Shown piece after piece: positions 45,929 through 54,663 of a stretch of DNA of 64,000 nt (position 1 is the stretch's first letter; every line of letters starts with the position of its first letter). The notes under the pieces are model-generated. The model was not told the origin of the DNA, searched no databases, and worked only from the letters and a program-made list of their open reading frames with translations. This stretch comes from Selaginella moellendorffii (Eukaryota > Streptophyta > Lycopodiopsida > Selaginellales > Selaginellaceae). The position numbers and the translations under genes are program-made. Location of the stretch: NCBI RefSeq assembly GCF_000143415.4, contig NW_003314364.1:95578-159577 (forward strand). Reading direction: 5' to 3'.

Positions 45929-48852
45929 TCTGAAAGTGCAGAAAAGAAGTTAAGACTATACAAAAAATGATTGGAGAATGGCCTAAATCATAACATACCA
46001 AACAACCTCAATAGCATGAGGCCACATGCCATTATTCAAACATGCTATTGACACCCACGTGAAATTTCGCATTCACAAAATTGGCATGAGCCCTCATGCC
46101 ATCTTGATATACACACAGCTGCAGGCAAGCAAAAACATACATGACAATACGCTAGCCATGAAATTGCAAGGGCCCAAGATGGCATGTGGCCTCATGCCAT
46201 TTCTAAATGTGGTCCTAAGCCATTCCATGGTGAACATACCAGGAAGCACAAGTGCCGAATATCAAGAGGAAGCGGTAGCCACACCAAAGACAGTGCCGCT
46301 CGCAACACCGCAACTACTCGTAGCGCCGCTCGCAACACCGCAACTGCTCGTAGCGCCGCTTGCACAAACTGCCACTCGCATAAACTGTCGCTCGCAATAG
46401 CGCTCGCAATGCCGCAACCGCTCGTAGACGCATAAACCACAGCTCACAACGCCGCTTACACAAGCAGCGCTCACTGCGCTCAGCGGAACCAAGAACACGG
46501 CGCACAAAAATGATAGACCTAGGAATGAGTTCGAGAATTCAAAAATAACACACGCTTGAACGTCACATCAAATCCTCTGACAAACCAGATCTTATGATTC
46601 CTCTGACAAATTTCAAACTAAGTAGCTTCTAGACTTTGCTGTCGGAGGTTGAACTTTGTCACATCATGTCCTTGCCTTGATCCAGCTGTGCCATGTCAGT
46701 GATTCGAACTTTGCCATGCTATGTCAGCGATCCGCACCAAGATTATTCGCCGTGTAAAGGAATAATTATGCTGTGTGTGTACGTCCATTTATGGCAATAT
46801 AAGGCCACACGCCATTCAAAAAATAATGCTAGTCGAGCATTTTTTGGTGCATTTTTGGGTTCAAATTTGCATGAGCCCACACGCTATAAAGTTTACCTGT
46901 ACCAAAAATAGAAACAGCTTTATTTACTTGGGAATTTAAGTGGTTGAGGCATTTTTAAACTTACAAACACATGCTCTACTTACATTCCTTTGGTTGTTTA
47001 AAATTCAAAAATATTATAAACCTTTCTTTTTGCATTTTCAATGTTTTCAATTATGGTTTTTGATTTTCGCAGGACCAGCCTAGTAATCTATTTGCATCCC
47101 GTCATGTTTATAGCTAGCTTTCGTTTGTCCCCTTCGCTAGCCTGAAATACATCTGCTCGGCATCTGCCTCTTACAGCATTTGCCCAGAAAGGGGATCTTT
47201 CTTCACGCAGCATTTGCCACATGTTTAGGGTTTAGGGTTTAGGGTTTAGGGTTTAGCAATTCAGTAGCTTGATAAACATGCAAATATAGAACTTGATTCA
47301 AAATCCTTTGATATGTCACAATGCCCCTAGGACCATAAACACATTTCAATAGAGAGGGTCCTTTCATTTCATAACTCCTTACGTAGATCTTGGTGAAACC
47401 AGAGTTAGTGAAGTTAGTTTCTTGTGATCCCGTATCTGATTGTGATGTCCCTTTGCAATTTCGATGGAAAGGTCAATGCACACCAAATTGTAAAATCTTG
47501 GAGCAAAATAACGGTCGGATCTATGGCAAATGCCCCTGAAATATTGTAAGGCTCGTGTGGTCTCATGTGGTGTCCGATCGAGATGCTTCTTTGCAGGGTC
47601 ATCAAGAAAGACATTGTATACCATTCTGTAAAATCTAGTTGCGATCTAACGGTTGGATCTCCAGAAAACTCAAAAAAATCTCGCGCGTGTCAGAATATCC
47701 TAGGAATATACTCCTATGTGCCCCTGAAAATGGCATGCGGCCCCACGCCATTCAAGAGATAACGCCAGATGACGCCGAGAATTTTTTGGTGCATTTTTTG
47801 GGTTCAAAATTGCATGAGCCCACACGCTATAAAGTTTATCTTTGCCAAATAGAGAAAAATTTATCTGTGTCATGTGAGGTAGTTACAGTCCTTTGTGCTC
47901 GGCATGTGCCTCTTGCAGCATTTGCACTGAAAGGGAATTTTTCTCCATTCAGCATTGGCCCTGAAAATGGCATGCGCCCACACGCCATTCAAGGAATAAC
48001 GCCTCAGGACGCCTGGATTTTTGGGTTTAAAATGTTTAGGGTTTTTTGGGTTTTTTCAAAATATTTTGGGTCCAACGTTTTTTGGGTTTCTTTGGTTCAA
48101 AATTGCATGAGCCCACACGCTATAATATTGATTTGAGAGAAAAATAGAAACAGATAGAATTTCTTTATTTAGCTGAACATCTGCCATTTTTGGAAATACA
48201 AGATGCTTTGGAATATCCAATCATGCATGGTATAAATATAGCGAGGGTATTAAATGATATCCCAATCATGATCTTTCTTTTGGATTTCGCGTGTATGCAG
48301 TCCGAGGAATGATGATGTTGCGGATTTCTTTTGGATTTTGCGTGCTTGCATGCGCGCGGCAATCCAGAAATTAATGGTGGCGCCCAAGTCCGAGGAATGA
48401 TGACGTGGCGGGATTACCAACCGTTGTGACATTTCGTGCGTGTGAGGTTAGGTTTTGCATTTTTCTTTGTACTCGCACTCGCACACTCGCGCTCGCGCTC
48501 GCATCACACTCGCGCTCCCGCTCGCATCGCGCTCCCACTCGCGATCACGCTCACTTCTCTACAGGTTTCTCGTGTGCATCGGCGTCCACTCGCGCTTGCA
48601 TCACACTCGCGCTCGCATCACGCTCGTGTGCATCGGCGTCCACTTCAAGACACACCCAGTTTGTAACTTCGCCGCCAACTCCGCCGCCCACTCCGCCACC
48701 CACACGCAGCCCACTTGGCATCCCGGGAGATTTCAGCACCACTCTCCAACTGTAAGTGGTAGAGTAGCCTTGCTGCTACGATCCGCTGCACACACAGTGC
48801 ACATTCGCCAGCGAGTCCAGCCTCGATTGTCACGGCCTCCATTCGGCTTCAA
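45929..48852. other. Divergent intergenic region of the 14.9-kb element
   Basis: Separates the two divergent genes. It holds three palindromes at 46011-46200, a GC-rich imperfect tandem repeat built on GCTCGCAAC at 46290-46480, a telomere-like tract at 47223-47256, and a module of about 120-150 bp repeated three times (about 46790-46910, 47720-47850 and 47960-48150), each with a full palindrome followed by a TTGCATGAGCCCACACGCTA variant. A second GC-rich block of ACTCGCGCTCGCATC units at 48473-48640 precedes the plus-strand gene. Both promoters presumably lie here. No coding region is supported. Confidence 0.7.
47223..47256. repeat. Interstitial telomere-like tract
   Basis: Almost five TTTAGGG units in the spacer between the two genes of the 14.9-kb element. 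Confidence 0.85.
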
Positions 48853-48880
48853 ATGGTAAGTCTTTTAGGCCAAGTAGAAA

Positions 48881-49039
48881 ATGGCATGAGGCCACATGCC
48901 ATTCAGTAGCAACATTGGCATGCACCAATTGGGCTCTCGAGTGCAGTCCGGTTACAGATGGCGTGTAGCCTCACGCCATCTTAGGATGCAGCCTCAAGAC
49001 ATCTGATGCAGTGGTGAATGGCGTGTGGCCTCACGTTAT
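48881..49039. repeat. Three palindrome copies in intron 1
   Basis: Copies at 48881-48902, 48958-48979 and 49018-49039 within the 239-nt first intron, the only intron longer than 60 nt. Confidence 0.85.
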
Positions 49040-50154
49040 TTCCAGCTGCTAGCTTTTCATCTGTCAGCTCTAATTGTTGTGCATTTCTGAACAGGCGAGG
49101 AATTGCGTTCTTCTTCCAGCCACTGTCAATGTGGATGCAGAGAAGGGGGAGGAGCTCACCAGTTGGACTTTCGGGATGGAAGGCGAGGATCTGATGCTGT
49201 ACAACACAGATGGTGGGAGAAAAGAATGCATGGGGATCCTCATCCAAGTGACAGACACTCCATGCAGTTCCATGCAAGAATATGGACTGGCACTTGTGGT
49301 AGAGACAGCGTCCGCCTTCAAGATCCATCTTGCACATCCTAGCGGCTTCCCGGAGGGGGGCAGCGGCTATGAGGAATTCCTAGAGGGAGCTAGGGAAAGG
49401 TTGTCCAGGAGGCCCACAATTTCAAAGACGCTGCGGGTCTATGAAGATCACATGGAATCCACGGACCTCACCTACGGCGATGTTCAAAAACTATATTCCA
49501 ACATTGAGCCGTTGAGAGTGCCTCCAGGTTGCGAAGCGAAGGGGAAGGGGGTCGATCTGGAAACTACCCCGAAGTAAAAAAGGGTGGTCAAGCTCAAGCC
49601 GACGTCCGACTCTGCTGCTCCAAAAAAGAAGCTACTCGGTGATGCCATTGCCTCGGGTTCGAACACTACACCCACCAAAAAGAAGAGCCGCAAAGAGCAG
49701 AAAGAGCAAGAAGAGGCAGCAAAAATCGTCGCAGATAATAGTACTTGTTACTATTCCAACAAAGTATATACAATCGACGTGAGCCGTATCGAGATCCAAA
49801 GCAAATACAACCACAGGCTAGTATCTGATGAGTGGGTGGAGAAACTGAAGCAGAAGATGCTGGCAAGTCCAGTAACACCCGACATCGCAGACGTGATCCC
49901 CTACTACCGAGGAGGTAAAGAAAGTCTTCAAGACAAGAGTTGTCCGCCTGATAAAAGGCAACTCGCCCCTCCAATCTATCATATACATCTCCCACGCGCA
50001 GAATGTCAAGCAAGAAACGTGCTACAAATCGGGTCTGCACGAGACATTGGCACGAACACGAAAGCTCTGGGTTCAACTGAAGAAGCCACAAAAACCAGGA
50101 CAAGGACGTGCACTAGCAACTAGCGCCTGGCAGGTAAGCCTCGTTGCATGTAGC

Positions 50155-50176
50155 ATAGCATGTGGCCTCACGCCAT
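50155..50176. repeat. Palindrome copy in intron 2 (54 nt)
   Basis: The palindrome fills the middle of the intron and ends 11 nt before the AG. The intron length is a multiple of three and has no stop, so retention would keep the frame open. Confidence 0.85.
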
Positions 50177-50187
50177 TTCCATTGCAG

Positions 50188-51496
50188 GAATTCTCGAGTC
50201 TTCTCTCGAAAACACTGGGGGTCAATGACACACTCAGCATCCATAACATTCTACTCGCGACAAAAGTTGTTATTGACAAATGGGTAGATGTGCTGAGGAG
50301 GTACCATGACGGGGAGTTGCTAAACTCAATGGGTGTGGAGGACGGCCGGAAGCCCAATGATTTGAAGCTCAACGCCTTGCGTTTCTCGCGGTCTCCAGAC
50401 GACGACGACCTTCTGACAGTGGCTAATGCTCTTCTACGTGGTGAGGTAGTCTTCAACAAGACCAAAATGACTCCCGGCCATATTGTGACATACGAGGACT
50501 TGTGCACGACTCTGAGAGCTCGTGCGCTATTGAAGGATTGGATCTTCGAGCAAGTGGCCGTTGCGAGGGTGAGCATCGACATCACGCAAGAGATGATGGA
50601 AGAGCTGGAGTTGTCAAATGAAGACATCGACGAGTACGTGAAGGGGGCCCCCAAGTTCATCGATCTGCTGCGGGATGCCACGAAAAGTAAAGCTGAGAAG
50701 TTGGATCAGTATCCAAATTTCATTAAGAGGGATGTCGACCGCCAGCTTCAGAAACAGCTCGACCCCGCAGCAGAGGCCTATCGAGAACCTTACCGGGTAT
50801 ACGTGAATTCGGATGAGGATCAAAGGTGGAGGAGCATCGTTTCCCGCGGAGATGAGCAGGTCAAGAATATCTTTTGTGTGATGGACTTCACAAACGAGGA
50901 GATCACTCATGCAGACGAAGTCAGCTCCATCATTGACTTAATGGTGGGACTTGCGGAGGTGGAATCTTCAGTCCACTATATGATCTATGACTCCGAATCC
51001 TATCACAAGTTCTGGAAGGCCTTGAACGAGGTGAAGGCTCGGTTGAAAGGCAAGGAGATGCGGGAGATCCATGGGATAATGGCTAAGAAGAAGATACCGA
51101 CGAATGTCCGCATCTTCACACTCGCCCTTGTTATTGGTCCTGCAGCAGAGTGGGACTGGAGTGACTTCCCAGCTTCGTTCAACAAAGCCGATCGAATTGA
51201 TCTGAGGGAGGTCAATTTACCCATGCCTGAGGAACTGAAGACGGCTATGGAGCTTTCGAATCCAAAGAAAGCTCCAGGTGCAGCATGGGAAATGCTCAGC
51301 TGGGTCTTCAACGCAATAGCAGGTGACTCCAAGGGCAAATGCGTTGTCGAGTACAACTGCGGCGGACTATTCTTTCAAGCCGCACTACTCAAGGGTGTCC
51401 CGTGTGTTGCGGTGACAAACTCCATTGAAGAGGTGACTTCAATGGAGCATATAATTACAGTTGCCAAAGAAAAACAGTATCTTCTCTACGAACCTG
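50188..51496 (+). CDS. Exon 3 of the large gene: conserved-looking domain of unknown function
   Basis: 436 uninterrupted codons, the longest open exon of the gene. It is mostly helical and charged in appearance. Its C-terminal segment, WEMLSWVFNAIAGDSKGK followed by CVVEYNCGGLFFQAALLKG, has a glycine motif and hydrophobic strand pattern like nucleotide- or SAM-binding Rossmann folds, but I cannot assign a family. The upstream exon carries a ParB-like sequence. A role in DNA handling for the element is possible; this is inference. Confidence 0.6.
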
Positions 51497-51625
51497 GTGA
51501 GTACGCACTTTAAGTTTAAATGTTATCTCACAAGCTCTGTATGCAGGAGCGTGGCCACCCCCAGATGCTGAAACGGCGTTAACAGCTACTGATGTTAGGC
51601 CGAGCTCACAACCTGCACAAGGTAA

Positions 51626-51980
51626 GGTCACGTGAGGCCTCACGCCATTTTGATTATAGATCGTTGTGAATATTCAGACACGAGGACTGAAAAGCGCACT
51701 GGTGGCGCGTCGAAGAAGGACAAACAGACAAGCAATAGGAAAAAAGGAGGTACAAATTATATTTGCAATGGCGTGTGGTCTCATGCCATTCCTTGCAGGA
51801 GACACTTCTTCAAAGGCAAAACAGGCAAGCACCAGCCAAGCTCAAACTGACAGTGGTCATAAAAAGCGAAAGCACGTTGGACAGTCGTCGGGATCAGAGG
51901 CGTTTGATTCGAAAAGGAAGAAGGGCAACGAAAAGATGATAGGTAATGCCTCGCGGTTATGGCGTGTGTGCTCATGCCAT
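51626..51980. repeat. Palindrome copies in introns 4, 5 and 6
   Basis: Copies at 51626-51648 (intron of 38 nt), 51768-51789 (49 nt) and 51959-51980 (47 nt). In each the palindrome makes up 45-60% of the intron and stops 9-11 nt before the AG. The intervening exons have none. Confidence 0.85.
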
Positions 51981-53200
51981 TCATTGCAGATCAAGGGCTG
52001 AGTGAAAGGAGCCAGTCACCACCTTCTGACTCAGATTCCTATGGCGGACTCCCCTTCCCCAATCTCAATGGAGAGGTACAATGGATGAGGGATGCTTTTC
52101 AAGTCAGGGCCACGTTTTTCTCATCTCATCGTCTTCGAAGGGTGCAAGAACGTGCAGAAACCATATTAAGACAGTCGGGTGAGGATACGGTCCTAGGTCA
52201 CGCACTAAAACAGGCTATGGATGTCTTGTATTTTGAGATGGAGACTCGGCCAGATGATTTTCCCAAGATGGTCCTGGAAAAACAAGCCATCCAGCCTGAG
52301 CAGCCTATGGAAGAAATGTAGGAGGGGGATGAGGAGCCAGAGAAAGATAATGAGCAGGAAGAGCAGAAGGACGAAGAGGAGGACAAAGAAGAGGAGGACG
52401 AAGAAGAGGAGGATGAAGAAGAGGAGGACGAAGAGGACTTGGATGGTCCTCACAATGGTGACGATCACAATAACGACGATGACGATGATGACGACGATGG
52501 CCAGCCTGAGGTGGCCAAAGAGCAGCGGAGGAAGGTCATACAAGACAAACCATCAGGTAAATAATAGTACATCCATTCCTAACCTTTTACCATTTCTAAC
52601 ATTGTCCATGTAGGTCGCAGAAGAAATGGTAAGTAGAGATTATTCAGTTGAATTAAGATACAAACTCTAGCCTTTAGTGTCGAGGAAGGATAGTGCCAAG
52701 TAAGGGTCGAAACGTATGTCCAATCCTTCAGAATCAGCAGTGCGCCCAAGTGATATCGGTCCTAGTTCCTCAATAGCAGTTGATGGTAAATACAGTATAG
52801 TCGATTCAATGTGCTAATGAGTTTGTTTTTAGTAGCACGGGAGGATACCATCTCAATCGAAGGGAGATATTTGGACATGCATATGGATCCGCCAGTGGAC
52901 TCTACTTGCCTGCAAGAGTCATCAGAGCTGGTGGAGGCTACTATCCATATCAACGCCAAGCAAGCTGACCATGCTCCACTTGATGCTGCCCATACCACTG
53001 AGTCAATCTTGTCCACGTATCCAACTGACGGTGACCAGGCGCTATTGGACCCGCATGAGGCCGCCCCAGCCGCCGAGCCGGTCGTATCCTCATTTCCAAC
53101 GTGTGCCCAATCGTCTGACTACGCGCCGTTGGAACCTCCCTACACCGCCCCTGCTGCCTGTTTGGTCATGTCCACTTTGCCAACGGAGGCACCAGCTGAA

Positions 53201-53319
53201 ATGGCGTGTGATCACACGCCATCGGAACCACCCCATGCCACTGTTGAGCCAGTTGTACCAGAGTCTACAGCTGAAATGATGCGTGCCCACACGCCATCGG
53301 ATGCGTGCCCACACGCCAT
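53201..53319. repeat. Palindrome copies in coding exon 10
   Basis: Copies at 53201-53222, 53276-53297 and a 19-bp partial at 53301-53319. They are translated as ACDHTPSE, MRAHTPSD and ACPHAI within a Pro/Ala-rich linker, without breaking the frame. Confidence 0.8.
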
Positions 53320-53458
53320 ATTGCAGAGGAGAGTATTTCCGCCCTTCACGTTTCCTCGACCAAAACCCTCTGAACGACCATCGGGAGCACCATTCGCTAA
53401 TATTGTAGATGGTAAAATTGACTTGTACCATTTTTTATGCTAACGCATTTCATTTTAG

Positions 53459-54321
53459 AGTCACGGCGAAAGTACTGTATCGTTTTTGATCTGAATGGTG
53501 TCCTTTTCTCCCATGAGCATGGCTCGTCCTCGAATGTCACTGCACCCTCCAAAGCCTGCGGTCGCAAGTTGGTCAAAAGAGACAGATTCACATTAATCAC
53601 ACGGGAGAAACTGCGGGATCTAATAATGACCATGCGACACTTAAAACAGAGGGCCGGGTTCAATTTGCAATTGGGAGTTTGGACATCCATGATGCGCCAC
53701 AATGCATTAACGTTGCTACAGATGATGCACGATCAGACGCGAGTAATATTACCATTTGACTTTCTCCTAACGCAGGAGGATTGCTTGACTATGGTCCATG
53801 TGAGGGGTAGCAAGACCATCTTCATCAAGCCAGAGGCTGTAGTGATGAACCGGACTGCTAGGTCAAGTGAAATCCTCATCATCGATGACTCGCCGATTAA
53901 AACTGCAGCGAACACGCACACATATGCAGTGCACCCCATCTCTTGCAGTATGGAAACTAGGGAGAAGAAACCGTATGTTCTTGGGGACCTTGCAAAACGG
54001 CTTGAAGCGATGGTGATAGAGAACCGGCCAGTCCAGGAGGTGGCTGCAGAAATCAACCAAATGGCAGATGGAACGGTATATCAGAAGCCATTTGATTGGA
54101 CAGACACCAGTCATCATTTATGGCATGTATATTGTCTAGCCAAGCACTATCCGCATCTCCATAATCTGCTCAACCGGATGGGTTCTTCGACCACTGAACA
54201 TGAGCGTGGACGTATTAGAGAAGAGATGGCATTACTATTGGGTTTAAATCCTGATAGTGTGGAGAGTGATGAAATTCCAAGATTATTGTATAGGCGTTGG
54301 AGGCAAAAAATAACAGTCTGA
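53459..54321 (+). CDS. Exon 11: FCP1/SCP-like HAD phosphatase domain
   Basis: 287 intact codons. HAD motif I is FDLNGVLF (nucleophile Asp). Motif II lies in LGVWTSMMRHNA, and the acid motif near the end of the fold is IIDDSPIKTA. The arrangement matches the NLI-interacting-factor/FCP1 phosphatase family, in which many plant members have DLNG rather than DLDE. Known members remove phosphate from proteins such as the RNA polymerase II tail. The second motif-I Asp is replaced by Asn here, so catalysis may be altered. It is joined to upstream exons by a 47-nt phase-1 intron with a GCTAAC branch-like motif. Confidence 0.8.
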
Positions 54322-54641
54322 GATGGCATGTATTTATTTAAAAATGTAACTTATTATGGCATGGGGTTCCATGCCAAGGGGAAAGTAAAGATTGAATGGG
54401 GACTTGGGCTCCACCTAGACTCGGAGCAACTGAGCCAATATTAAAAGGATGGAAAGAAATTGGACGACGATGACAAGGAGAAGAGAGAGGTGAAGCAGTG
54501 GCAGGGGGAGGAGAAGTGATTAAGTAGACATTTCCTTGTTTAAAATAAAATGGCATGTGCCTCAATGCAGTTGAATTTTGTTATATTTATATACTATATA
54601 AAGGTTTGGAAACCTTATTTTACAAGTGGGATAATGACAAT

Positions 54642-54663
54642 TCCCACTTTAACGAAATAGAGC
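54642..54663 (-). repeat. Right terminal inverted repeat
   Basis: Exact reverse complement of 39742-39763. It is followed by LINE sequence starting TTAGAGGGGAGGATCGAC. Confidence 0.88.

Larger units (their letters stand above)
48853..54321 (+). pseudogene. 11-exon gene: unknown N-terminal module, acidic linker, FCP1/SCP-like HAD phosphatase domain
   Basis: Exon 1 contributes only ATG (48853-48855). Splicing GT-AG introns at 48856-49094, 50134-50187, 51497-51546, 51622-51659, 51750-51798, 51943-51989, 52557-52613, 52629-52677, 52786-52832 and 53412-53458 gives one frame to TGA at 54319. All introns but the first two are in phase 1, and all but the first are 38-57 nt. Exon 8 is 15 nt. The product would be about 1,480 residues: a unique N-terminus; a ParB-like stretch (IDVSRIEIQSKYNHRLVSDE); a large unknown domain ending VVEYNCGGLFFQAALLKG; Ser/Lys-rich linkers; an Asp/Glu tract; repeats with HTPSE; then HAD. 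Lesions in this copy: TAA 49575, a frameshift near 49900, TAG 52319 and TAA 52701. Confidence 0.7.
39740..54661. mobile_element. 14.9-kb DNA transposon-like element with two divergent genes and reiterated palindromes
   Basis: It splits LINE A ORF2 at a definable codon, so it is an insertion. GCTTAGAG is duplicated at 39732-39739 and 54662-54669. Inverted ends GCTCTATTTCGTTAAAGTGG occur at 39742-39761 and, reversed, at 54644-54663. The exact ends are uncertain by 2-4 bp because the TSD and the repeat overlap. Contents: a small minus-strand frame (40400-40658), a DUF7869-like transposase gene (minus), a 2.9-kb divergent spacer, and an 11-exon gene (plus). About 27 copies of a 22-bp palindrome are spread through it. 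An 8-bp TSD fits several DNA transposon superfamilies (hAT, P, KDZ). The transposase resembles none of those that I can name with confidence. Confidence 0.85.

Noticed and set aside
48405-48859. Ser/Arg-rich frames before the large gene
   Set aside because: They are products of the GC-rich ACTCGCGCTCGCATC repeats. The splice donor after the ATG at 48853 explains the region better as 5' UTR.
52205-52613. Open frames at 52205-52543 (minus) and 52221-52613 (plus, Arg/Lys-rich)
   Set aside because: They are shadows of the Asp/Glu tract of exon 7, which is in frame with the exons on both sides.
40284-54569. Regularly recurring palindromes as a CRISPR-like array
   Set aside because: Spacing is irregular (tens of bp to kilobases), the bases vary, the context is a spliced eukaryotic element, and no cas genes exist.
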